Origin: Rhodocollybia butyracea
Lineage: Eukaryota > Basidiomycota > Agaricomycetes > Agaricales > Omphalotaceae
DNA length: 64,000 bases
NCBI GenBank assembly: GCA_015501585.1
Contig: JADNRY010000164.1
Location: forward strand, 62,001 to 126,000
Direction of reading: 5' to 3'
Every line of letters begins with the position of its first letter. Positions within the stretch are counted from its first letter, which is position 1. Positions 48,565-59,030 of this stretch are shown piece by piece. The notes under the pieces were generated by a model. The model worked only from the letters and a program-made list of their open reading frames with translations, did not search any database and was not told where the DNA came from. The translations under genes and the position numbers were made by a program.

Positions 48565-49230
48565 ATGAATCTCCGAGGAAATTTGTACATTCCAAGGTGA
48601 AAGACTTAATGACTTTTGGGGCGCCAACACCACCATTCCACCGCCATCCAGTTGGCGCCGATCCCATACTAATGGATACTCCTTTAACGGACCAACGCAC
48701 GGCCGTAAAGACTGGGGGTTTTACTGCCTTCGCATCCTCAGGCAACTGGCACACGTCATTTGGCTTCTCCTTCGTATTTTGAGATTTTGTTTGATGCCAA
48801 CAAGCCTGAACGCCTGCCATCGTGTTGTGGCTCCCCCATTCAGCAGTGGAAATCAGCTGTTAGAACAATATTTAGTATTATATCAGTTCCGCCGGTAAGA
48901 GTCGGAGAATCAGGTACCGAAGTACCATGGAACGGTTCTGATTCACTCTCAGTGAGTGTTGACCTACTTTTCATTAGCTGTAGGGAAAGTCGCTGGCTTA
49001 TGCATGCCAGTTTCGACTAAGGTAATGTTTATTTCTCGTACACGACAATGTTCGCACTCGACCGTATCAGGGAATTCGTGGCAACAGAACCACGCAAACT
49101 ATTGTCTTTGGCTGTGAAACACAGTTACTCCGATCATCGTACAACTAGCGCCTTTGCTGATTGATATGCCCTTTCCTGAAGTCGTTGAACTCACTGTTAC
49201 TCCTCCTTCATTACGATGCTTAAAGCTCAA
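48565..49230 (+). pseudogene. double-BTB relic, array copy 2, both BTB cores deleted
   Basis: The sequence runs from the conserved start context (CTATCTTGGATGAATC) directly into RKFVHSKVKDLMTFG, which in intact copies follows BTB-A. Between these points about 400 bp, containing the first splice and the whole BTB-A exon, are gone. Further on it matches GFTAFASSGNWHTSFGF-like remains of the middle block (frame-shifted), ILFDANKPERLPSCCGSPIQ and QWKSAVRTIFSIISVPP. It then jumps again near 48990 from the intron before BTB-B to the end of that exon (YACQFRL), deleting BTB-B. The tail (REFVATEPRKLLSLAVKHSY) also carries frame damage. It is dead. Confidence 0.75.
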
Positions 49231-49533
49231 TACGGTGACTGCTATGCATTGCGCGTATAATACATAGAAGTGCGGACTGGTGCCTGTTAGCTTACAGCGG
49301 ATATATGCATGGGTTACTACCTGTTTCTTTTCTGCAAATCTTAAATCTTTCTGTACATTGATTCTTGAAAGACGCTCGTGCCTCGCGGTGCATGAGCAAT
49401 CAGTCGCACGTGACCGATTCTGCCTCTTTCACATCAACTACGACAACCCTTCAACTAAGGATCATAGCAATAGGTATGTTTATAGAACTCTCTTTATTAC
49501 TTAAAAGTCCAACTATCGACTACAGCTACTTCA

Positions 49534-51551
49534 ATGAGTCACAAAGCTAACTTGGCAGTAACAGGCAGACCAACCGAGGCCTGTTCGTTTCTTCCTTTGC
49601 CAAATTCACTGGCGTTTACATGCTGGTGGTAATCATATCCCAGTCACCGACGCAGATATCATCGTACGCTCCGCTGATAATTTTACCCATCGCCTTCATC
49701 GAAAAAATCTAGAGCTTGCCGCTGATGCTTTTCCATTGGACAAAGAAGACCTGGGTCACTCTGAGCTTCCAGAGTCATCTGCTACTCTCGATATCCTTTT
49801 CGAATTCATATATCCACAGCAATACGTTACTCTCGATGACTTGGACTTTGGACCTTTGCTCCCGCCCGCCGAAGCTGCAGAAGCTGCAGAAAAGTATCAG
49901 ATTCGTTCTGCGGCATATGGATGTCAGGTCCAATTCAGGTATAGACCAGTTGTCTCTCGATAGACTAACCGACGTACAACTCCTCTTCCAGGAAATTTTT
50001 GCATTCCAACACGAAAGAACTAATGGCTTTTGGCGCCAAACACGGGTACCATTCTCTTGTCACCCAGTTGGCACCGATACTTGTGGACACTTCTCTAATG
50101 GACCTTGTCGAAATCCTTCCATCTTCTGTATTCATTGCCTGGGTGGGTAGGCTATAGATCCTTTGTCAGTAACACTGCCGACGCAGATTTACTAGGCTAT
50201 TTATCGAGAAAATTGGATTGAAGCCATTAGAAAGACTGCTGAACTCATGCCAACACACGGCTGTCCAGCTTGGGGATTTTACTGACTTCGTATCCTCAGG
50301 CAACTGGCACATCCAAGTCATTTGGTAATCTCAGTCCCAGATGTATAGGGCGCGGGCCGCTTCACCGATAATCATAGATGTAAACAAAAAACCAAACACG
50401 AAACAAACATCAGCCCTTCGCCGTTATAGGGAACATTCGGTTGTTTGTTTCTTATTTGGTTTTTTGTTTATGTCTATGATTATCAAGCCGTTCCCTATAC
50501 ATCTGGGACCGAGATTAGTCATTTGGCTTCCCCATCGAATTTTGAGATTTTGTTTAGTACCAGCAATCCTACAAGCCTACCGCCTTGTTGCAGCGTCTCC
50601 GCTCTGCACTGGAAATCAGCTGTTAGAGTACTTATTAGTACTATATCAGTTCCGCCTCTAGGAGTCAGAGAATCAGATACCAAAGCCCAACGTAACGGTG
50701 TTGTTTCTCTCTCACTAAGACGAGCATTGACCTATTTTTCATTAGCTCCACAGAAAGCTCCTAGCCTCATAGAGCTATACTCTTCCGAAGGTCATATGTT
50801 TGCCCTGCAACCCAAATATCTTGAGCCCTTCGCGGAGGGATTCCCACCAGTTGGGACCCCTACCGACGGAGAAAAAATCTATCTCTCCGAGCCAACGGCT
50901 ACGCTCCAACTTCTCTTCCAGTTCATTTCTTCAGAGCGGTATCCATCCCTCGAAAATTTAGACTTTGAGGCCATGGAAGTGCTTACCGAGGCAGCAGAGA
51001 AATACGTTGTTTATCCAGCCATTTACGCATGCCAGTTTCGACTAAGGTAATCATCAGTTTCATCCACAATGATGCTCTGACTTAGCTCTATCAGGGAATT
51101 TGTGGCTACAAGACCACGCGACCTACTGGCATTGGCTGGGAAATACAGTTACACCTGGATTATCGTAAAATTGGCTCCTGTGCTCATTGATATTCCTCTT
51201 TCTGAACTTGTCGAACTCATCCCCGTTCACTACTATGTGCCATGGGTAAGCGCTCTTTCTAAACCCTATATTTTAATCACTAGCTCACGTCCCCCAGAGT
51301 GTCTACCGGGAAAAGTGGCTGGATGCCTTGCCCGTAGTAACAGAAAAGCTTATGAAACATAAATGTGAACGGTTTGACCGCGCTGTCGCGACATTCTGAG
51401 TAATTTGAAGAAGCCAAGTGCTCTCAGAACTCAGCATCCCGAACTCCGTTTCGATTGGCTTGGTCCATGCACTGAATGTAACAAGCGCTACGATGCATGG
51501 AGAAAAGATATTAGCCTTACCTTGAAGGCGATACCGGAGTTTGCGATATAA
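49534..51551 (+). pseudogene. double-BTB gene, array copy 3, inactivated
   Basis: It has the same seven-exon layout as the intact copies. BTB-A (FTDADIIVRSADNFTHRLHR) carries a 9-bp in-frame duplication (EAAEAAEKY, about 49880). After PAWGFY an in-frame TGA at 50283-50285 replaces the Cys codon found in the other copies. At 50326 a 192-bp MITE is inserted, and coding similarity resumes at 50527 (LASPSNFEILFS). BTB-B (LIELYSSEGHMFALQPKYLE) is undamaged. In the last exon a missing base near 51391 (after RFDRAV) shifts the frame ahead of the DILSNLKKPSALRTQ-equivalent. An ATG at about 49399 is also in frame through a possible upstream exon, but this is not conserved in the other copies. Confidence 0.8.
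50326..50517. mobile_element. MULE-like MITE, 192 bp, with 9-bp target-site duplication
   Basis: The element begins TAATCTCAGTCCCAGATGTA and ends with the matching inverted end (about 24 of 25 bp identical over the outermost 25). The similarity continues inwards over about 80 bp per arm, so nearly the whole element can fold as a hairpin. It is flanked by GTCATTTGG on both sides (50317-50325 and 50518-50526). The intact paralogues carry this 9-mer once at the same codon position (about 52686 in copy 4, about 55184 in copy 5), which shows the empty site. A 9-bp duplication with long inverted arms and no coding capacity points to a non-autonomous Mutator-like element. Confidence 0.9.
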
Positions 51552-51913
51552 TCGTAGGTCTTGATTGACAGTGTACATATGTATTTTACATCCAACGCGA
51601 CGCTTCTCGGAGTGGGACTCAAAGTAGATGTATTGCGACAGAAAGGGCTGATGGGGAGCATTGAGAAAGCTTAATGTGCTTGACGCACCCCTGGTTTCGT
51701 CCGCGTTCTCCAGGCTCCTGCTTTGTCGTTGGGGTCAAATTTTGAGATAGATCTCTCACGATGCATGAGCAATCAAACACGCATCTCACGCGTGGTGGAC
51801 CTACGCCTCTTTCACGTCGACTACGGCAACCTCCAACTGAGGATCTAATAGGTAGGTTTACAGATCTGTCCTTTGCACCTGAAAGTTCAACTATCAAGTA
51901 CAGCTGTCTATCG

Positions 51914-53767
51914 ATGAGTGACAACACTAGTTTGGCCATATCAAAGTCCTGTTCGTCTCTTCCAAGTTTCTTTACCATACTCGACGTTTACACACTAATG
52001 CTAATTTTATAAATAGTCCAAGCTACCGATGCAGATATCATCGTACGCTCTGCTGATAATGTTTCCTATCGCCTTCATCGTAAAAATCTAGAGCTCGCGG
52101 CTGGTGCTTTTCCGTTGGATCAAGAAGATCTGATACACCATGAACTTCCAGAGTCATCTGCTGCTCTCGATATCCTTTTTAAATTCATATATCCCCAGCG
52201 ATACGTTACTCTTGATGACTTGGATTTTGAAGCTTTACTTTTGCTCGCCGAAGCTGCGGAAAAGTATCAGATTCGTTCTGCGGCCTACGGATGTCAGGCC
52301 CATTTCAGGTAAGTAACAGCTTTTGTTTCGTGATACGCTAACATGATAATGAAGTCCTCTTCCAGGAAATTCGTACATTCGAACACGAAAGACCTGATGG
52401 TCTTTGGTGCCAAGCACGACTACCCTTCTCTTGTCCTCCAGCTGGCACCGATACTCGTGGATACTCCTTTATCGAAACTTGTAGGAAGTCTGCAACCCTC
52501 TGTATATATTGCATGGGTAGGTCATAGACGCTCTTGTAGTAACGATACTGACGCCAACTTTCGAGACTCTTTATCGAGACAATTGGGTAGAAGCTTGCAA
52601 AGCGACCACTATACTCATGCCGGAGCACGATTGCAAAGAGTGGGGATTTTATTGCCTTCGCATACTCAAGCAACTGGAGCAGCCTAGTCATTTGGTTTCC
52701 CCATCGCATTTTGAGGCATTGTTTGATGTCACTAATCCCAAACGGATGGACAGCTGTTGTGACCGTCTTGCTGAGCAGTGGAAATCGGCTGTTAGGGAAA
52801 TGCTTAGTACCCTACCCAAAGTTTCATCGATGGGAGTCAAAGAATCATGCGTCACTCCCCAACGTAAAGTTTTGTGCCAGCATTTCACTAAGTCGAACGC
52901 TGACATACTTTAACGCAGGTCTTAATCCAAATGACCTTATAGAACTGCACTCTTCTGAAGGTCATATGTTTATTGTGCAACCCAAGTACCTTGAGTTTTT
53001 CACGGAGGGATTCCCACCAGTTGGGACTCCTACTGACGGAGAAAAAATTTATCTCTCCGAGCCAACAGCTACGCTCCAACTTCTCTTCCAGTTCATGTCT
53101 CCAGGGCGGTATCCATCCCTCGAAAATCTAGATTTCGAAGCCATGGAAGTGCTTACCGAGGCGGCAGAGAAATACGTTGTTTATCCAGCCATTTATGCAT
53201 GCCAATTTCGACTAAGGTAATTATCAGTTTCATACACAACAATGATCTCACTCAGCTCTACCAGAGAATTTGTGGAAACGAAACCGCACGAACTACTGTC
53301 TTTGGCCGGGAAACACAACTACTCCTGGATCATCGTACATCTGGCCCCTTTGCTAATTGATACGCCTCTTTCCGAAGTCGTCGAACTTCTTCCCCCTCGT
53401 TACTATGCTCCATGGGTAAGTGGTTCTCTTAGATTCTGAGTGTTGGCTACCAGTTCACACCCATTAGAGTGTTTATCGGGATCAGTGGCTAGATGGTTTA
53501 CGCACAGTGACCGAAAAGCTTATAAAGCTTATGGATCACAAGTGCGACCCATTCTACGCGTTTGCCGTGGATATGCTGAACAAGTTGAATAAACCAAGCG
53601 CTCTCAGAGCTCAGGATCTCCTCGACGGCACAATTCCTGAGGTGACGGAGTTCGTAAGGATGCACTATTACACAACCCCTCCTTGTTCCGATTGTTACAT
53701 GCACTACGATACGTGGAAAGACCAAGTCAGACATACCTTAAAGGCCATGCCAAAGTTTACGATTTGA
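51914..53767 (+). CDS. double-BTB/POZ protein, array copy 4 (intact)
   Basis: It starts at ATG 51914 (MSDNTSLAISK). Splicing over an intron of about 67 bp leads into BTB-A (FQATDADIIVRSADNVSYRL). The tail RKFVHSNTKDLMVFGAKHDY ends at the Trp codon before TLYRDNWVEACKAT, followed by WGFYCLRILKQLEQPSHLVS. BTB-B is DLIELHSSEGHMFIVQPKYL; its tail REFVETKPHELLSLAGKHNY ends at Trp before SVYRDQWLDGLRTV. The end carries a Cys pair (PPCSDCYMHYDTWKDQ) and the stop is at 53765-53767. All exon phases match copy 1. Copies 4 and 5 also share their 3' flanks (for example CTTGATACAAGAGTG), so they are the youngest pair. A molecular partner cannot be inferred. Confidence 0.85.
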
Positions 53768-54426
53768 TCAAGTATGCTTGATACAAGAGTGGAGGTATGT
53801 AGCGAGAAAAACGATTGTAGGTAGTTTAGTATCCGAGTAAGCACATTAGGATAAATGAAGGGACAAAGATTCTGGAGATCACGAGGAGCATGATACGATT
53901 ACAGCAGTAAGTCTACCCAGAGTCTACCCATCAAAAGTCCATATGTTCCAAGCTACAAGTAAAAAGACGAGCGTCGGGGCGCCGTAAACTTTATTGCCGT
54001 TGTCTAAGCATGGGATGAAGAGCTCTGTGTCGCACCATCATTTACGAACGGATATGTACACAGGTACACCTCTGGAAAGGAACCCGCGAAGTTGGATAAG
54101 TGCCTGAACTCAGCTTGAGAAAGGAGAGGAATTTGGTGTGTGGTACGGGGCAGCAGAGATATGAGATTTTCAATGCCGCAAAGAGCAGGTATCTGCATGG
54201 ACTGCTACCTGTTTGTTTTTCTTTTCCACAAGTCCCCCTATACGGTTATACCACTGCTAGACGCTCGTGCCTCGCGTTGCGTGAGCAATCAAATATACGT
54301 GATGGATCTGCGTTTCTTCTCACTTCGACTACGACAATCTTAAACTGAGGATAAGAGTCATAGGTATCGTTTTAGATCTGTGATTTCTCAAGTAGAAAGG
54401 TCAACTATCGACTGGAGCTATCTTCG

Positions 54427-56228
54427 ATGAGTCACAACACTAGTTTAGGGGTCACAAGCAGATTAAAGTCCTGTTCGTCTCTTCCTTGTCTAATTTATGG
54501 CATGCTAATGCTAATATTATATACAGTTAAAGCTGCCGATGCAGATATCAGCGTTTGCTCCGCTGATAATGTCTTCTATCGCCTTCATCGTAAAAATCTC
54601 GAGCTCGCGGCTGACGGTTTTCCGTTGGAGGGAGAAGATCTGGAACTTGCAGAGTCATCTGCCACTCTCGATATCCTTTTTGAGTTCATATATCCCCAGA
54701 GATACGTTACTTTCGATGACTTGGATTTTGAAGCGTTGCTTTTGCTCGCCGAAGCTGCGGAAAAGTATCGGATTCGTTCGGCGGCGTATGGATGTCAGGT
54801 CCAGTTCAGGTATAGAACGTTTGTCTCGCGAGAGGCTAACTGATGTACAACTCCTCTTCCAGGAAATTTGTAAATTCAAACGCGAAAGATCTAATGGCCT
54901 TTGGCGTCAAACACAGCTACCCTTCTCTTGTCCTCCAGTTAGCTCCGATACTTGTGGATACTCCGTTATCGGAGCTCGTAGAAATTTTGCCATCCTCTGT
55001 ATTCATCACATGGGTAGGTCACTGGGGCTTCACAAGTAACATCACTGACACGGATCTTCTAGGCTCTTTACCGAGAAAAATGGGTCGCGGCCTGTACAAA
55101 GGCTGCTAGACTCATGCCAACGCATAATTGCAAAAAGTGGGGATTTTACTGCGTTCGCATTCTCAAGAAATTAGATCAGCCCAGTCATTTGGCTTCCCCT
55201 TCGCACTTTGAGGTATTGTTTGATGTCGCCAATTCTGAAGGTCTGTCCAGTTGCTGTAGATTCCAGGTTGAATTCTGGAAGACAACTGTTAGGACAATGG
55301 TTAGTACTATTCCCAAAGTTTCTTTGATAGTATCGCCTGGCGACAAGTCACAATGTAACAGTTCCGTTCTACTATCTCACTAAGTCAAGGACTGATGTAC
55401 TTTTCCCCAGCGCTGGGTCCAGACGCTGGGCTCATAAAACTGCACTTCTCTGAAGGTCATATCTTTGCCCTGCAACCCAAGCAGCTTAAGTTCTTTACGG
55501 AGGCGTTCCCACCAGTTGGGACTCCTATTAAGGATGGAGAAAAAATCTGTCTCTCCGAGTCAACAGCTACACTTGGACTCCTATTCCAATTCATCTCCTC
55601 AGGCCGGTACCCATCCCTCGAAAATCTAGACTTCGAGGGATTGAAAGCGCTCACGGAGACGGCAGAGAAATATGTCGTTTATCCAGCCATTTATGCATGC
55701 CAGTTTCAACTAAGGTAATCATCTGTTCTGAGCACACCGATGCTCTCACTCGACTTAAATCAGGAAATTCGTTGCAACAAAACCGTGCGAACTACTGTCT
55801 TTGGCCGGGAAACACAGTTACCCGTGGATTATCGTACAGTTGGCTCCTTTGCTAATCGACATGCCGCTTTCTGAGGTTGTCGAACTTCTTCCCCTTCATT
55901 ACTATGCTCCATGGGTAAGCAGTCCTCTTGGATTCTAATTTTGGTTACTACTTACATAGCTCACGTCCATCAGAGTGTTTATCGTGAAAAGTGGTTAGAT
56001 GGTTTACGCGCAGTGGCTGCGAAGCTAATAGAGCACAAGTGTGACCAGTTCTTCGCGTTTGCCATGGATATCCTGAGCAAATTGGACAAGCCAAGCGCTC
56101 TCAGAGCTCAGGATCTCCTTAACCAGCCTTTCAGATACACCGGATGTTCCAGCTGTCAAACGCACTACGATACGTGGAAAGGCGAAGTCAGACGTACCTT
56201 GAAGGCCATGCCACAGTTTGCGATCTAA
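54427..56228 (+). CDS. double-BTB/POZ protein, array copy 5 (intact)
   Basis: It starts at ATG 54427 (MSHNTSLGVTSRLKS) and has the same seven-exon pattern. BTB-A is FKAADADISVCSADNVFYRL and its tail is RKFVNSNAKDLMAFGVKHSY; the segment after Trp is ALYREKWVAACTKAARLMP. BTB-B is LIKLHFSEGHIFALQPKQLK; its tail is RKFVATKPCELLSLAGKHSY, followed by SVYREKWLDGLRAVAAKLIE. It ends CSSCQTHYDTWKGEVRRTLK with the stop at 56226-56228. No frame break is seen. BTB-A is slightly shortened: the DLGHSELPESS loop is DLELAESS here. BTB-B has an added Lys (PIKDGEK). It is the last unit of the array; no further BTB sequence follows. Confidence 0.85.
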
Positions 56229-56914
56229 TCAAGTAGGTTTGTTAATGGTGCTTGATACAAGAGTGTAAGCGTAGCGTAAAAAGCGACTGTAGGTAGTTAT
56301 CAGCACATTTTAAGATAAATGAAGGATACGGAACAGAACGAAAAATCTTGGGTAGAAAATCACGAGGAGCATGGTACGAGCTGGGGGCGTAACGAGTACA
56401 GCAGTGAGTTTACATGCTAACATCCAAAATTTCTAACGTGGTGGGGCGACAAGTACAAAGGTGAGCCCGGAGGCGCCGCACTGCCGTTGCCTAAGCATGG
56501 AATGAAGTTCACAGTGACGCCATCGGGGGGAGCGAACAATCACAGGTTCTTGACAGACACGTACATTCTCAACATCCAGCGCCACAACTCGACTGAACAA
56601 CATTATGGGTATTCGCAGAAACGACAGGACAGGTAGCTATTACCACAAGGTAGGTATTTGCATAGAGGGTGAACAACTGGTGCTTACACTTTCAATCATT
56701 GAATCAACGACAACAGTACGTTAACATTGTCAATGTCAGTGAGAAGCCAGTCGTGAATGTCATATGCGAGGTAACTAGGGATATAACGTCCTACTGTCCA
56801 AACAGTCCCTTATTCCAAGGTAGAGTATGCAATAAAATCAAAATGAAACTACGAGCTCGAGTAAAAAAAAAGATGTTCAAAGTCAATGAAAAAAGTCATT
56901 TAAGAAAACAAATT
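56229..56914. other. 3' flank of the BTB array, no gene
   Basis: The first 290 bp repeat the 3' flank of copy 4 at 53768-54020 (CTTGATACAAGAGTG, GATAAATGAAGG, TAAGCATGG(G/A)ATGAAG), marking the duplication end. The rest shows no gene and lies between converging transcripts. Confidence 0.5.
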
Positions 56915-57750
56915 TTAGAGGAACATAGTGGCTCCAGCAATGGCGGCAAGGATAGCAACGAAAGAACCGACGTTGCCAGACTTGATGGACATGGCGCCGT
57001 TTCCACTTCCGTTGAAGCTACCGCTTGATGCAGAAGTAGATGCGGAGGTTGCAGTGTTAGACGATGAGCCACTGCCAGTGCTACCAGTCCCAGGGCTACT
57101 GGTGCTTCCCGGCGAAGTCCTAACGAGGCCAAAATGTCAGATCATCAACGAGATAAATGGATAGCAAATACGCACGGAGTAGTCGTCGCAGCTCCACCGG
57201 AGGTGGTGGCGCTGTCAGTGAACGTAGTACTTAGGGTGGCGGTAACGCTAGTGCTGGGAGTCTGAGCGATAGAGAATGATGGGGAAGTGGAGAAAATATC
57301 GGAGATGTTGCCAATGTTGACAGCCTCCAAAGTGTAGCCGGAGCTGTTTACGGTCAATTTAGTATACAAATTGATGTAAAAGATCTAGAGCGACGTACTC
57401 AGCAGGGACAATGGGCATTTCGACGGTGATGTTTCCTAGGGAGGGGTCGACGTTGTTGGCGAGAGCAAGAGCGTTATTGAAAGAAGGATGGAACAGCTCA
57501 AGCGTAAACGAGCTAAGGATATTGTTTTAGTTTGATACAACCTGATTTTAGTAACGCTGTACATACCTGTCGGTGCTAGTAGCACTCCAGCTTATGACAG
57601 TGACAAGTCCAGAGGTGACATTGGCGGGCGGAGCGTTGAGGGTTAAACCCAGAGCCAAAGGAATAGCTGCAGCAACAACACTACACCAAAGATGCTTCAG
57701 AATTACGCCAAGCGAGGATTATACAAATCTTACCAAAGCTTAGCAAACAT
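56915..57750 (-). CDS. Kre9/Knh1-like Ser/Thr-rich GPI-anchored cell-wall protein
   Basis: It starts at ATG 57750 with a split signal peptide (MFAKL, then VVAAAIPLALGLTL). An Ig-like N-terminal domain follows (NAPPANVTSGLVTVISWSAT, TDSFTLELFHPSFNNALALA, SGYTLEAVNIGNISDIFSTS), as in the Kre9/Knh1 N-terminal family (PF10342 type). Then comes a Ser/Thr/Gly-rich stretch (TSTSVTATLSTTFTDSATTS, GSTGSGSSSNTATSAS) and a hydrophobic C-terminal tail (VGSFVAILAAIAGATMFL) preceded by small residues, typical of a GPI signal. It is probably a cell-surface protein; such genes are many in mushrooms and their exact role is not known. The stop is at 56915. A TATA-like box lies about 100 bp upstream. Confidence 0.8.
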
Positions 57751-57845
57751 TTCTAGATTCGTTAGGGAGGAATGAAGGAAAGCAGGGAAAGAGGGACGAG
57801 AAGACGAGAAGTACTCGAGTAAAAAGATTTTCAACAGACGCCTGA

Positions 57846-57853
57846 TATTTATA
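57846..57853 (-). promoter_or_regulatory. TATA box candidate of the Kre9-like gene
   Basis: TATAAATA on the minus strand, about 96 bp upstream of the ATG at 57750. Distance and sequence fit a fungal core promoter. Confidence 0.45.
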
Positions 57854-59030
57854 GTGTATGACAAAGCGAAATGATTTGGTCGCGGGGTCACGAAACGTGA
57901 GAATTTGGGCCCTCTTCGCTTCATTCTACTATATTAGACTCGGGATTCGGGATTAGACCAGCGCATTTTGTGCTTGCCTGCTTTGCACCGGATTCATATC
58001 TTGGCGGCCTCAAGACACCGACGACTCTCCCAACTCGCACTGCCCAGCCTGCTCCAGCCATTTTTACTTGTAGGATCAGTGCAGGATCCTATTCGCCAGC
58101 ATTCTGGAGCTGGCTTATTGAATGCTCGCGGTGTGTGAACATGAGGTGCCCAACAGATGATCCAAGAACTCTAAGAATATTAATAGTTTTGTCTACATGC
58201 GCTCTACATACGTCCTGCGTTGTGACAGCTATACTGGAAACAAAATATAATTAAACAGTAAGTACTCGTCCGTCTATATATGTACATGAACGAATGACGG
58301 AATCCATCGGAGAAAGCGTACAGGCCACCTATAGGGAGCGGGAACCACGAGGATATGAGGCCGCAATCTAGACTTGTTAGGACCGCCACTCGCATTTAAG
58401 CTATTCTAGCTTCGAGAATTCCTACATCCACGCTAAGATCATCGCATGTTGCCGCCGAGCGGACCATCGGAAGAGCTCGAGCAGAATGACGAGCACTGTC
58501 CGAGCATATATGGCGAGCACCCGAGTCCGAGGTGAAGCCTGTAGTCCAAAAGCTTGGTACCGACAAATTAATTCCTTGGTGATTTAAAGGCACCTATTCG
58601 ATCAGCGATAGCCTTGACGGCGGAGATATTACCCATTTATAGCACCCCAACCCAGCCCAAGGAGTAAGGTCGTCGTTCGGCCCCGCAAAAGAACCTTCAA
58701 GCAGGGCTTCGAGAAAAAGCCAAGATGTATGTACCTGTAATTCTGACGTGCAGACTGGATCGCTCTAGACAATCAATTTGTATTTTGGAACGTTGCGGAA
58801 CAGCTCGACAGGCAATTGACGTTCTGACGGACGAAAACGAGTACAACTAGAGAGAGCGAGATGAATTACAGCGCCATCTTGCCACCAAGGGGTCGAGCAA
58901 GTGAAGAGAGACCACCTGGTTTGAAAATGCGACGTGTTAATCGAAATCGTAAATTGATTCAAAACTGCGGAAAACGTTTGATTTGTGCAAATATATACTA
59001 CATGTGCATGCGCTAGGACTCGCCTAACGC
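57854..59030. other. intergenic; possible membrane-protein relic
   Basis: A + frame at 57970-58254 ends TDDPRTLRILIVLSTCALHT, SCVVTAILETKY. This faintly recalls the second and third membrane spans of the DUF6534-type proteins common in mushrooms (D-x-x-LK-x-LV...H...Y). The remainder of such a gene is missing, so it is not called. Nothing else is recognised. Confidence 0.35.

Noticed and set aside
57970..58254. DUF6534-like membrane protein
   Set aside because: Only one or two hydrophobic spans with faint pattern similarity; no start, no splice-joined partner exons, so not called as a gene.
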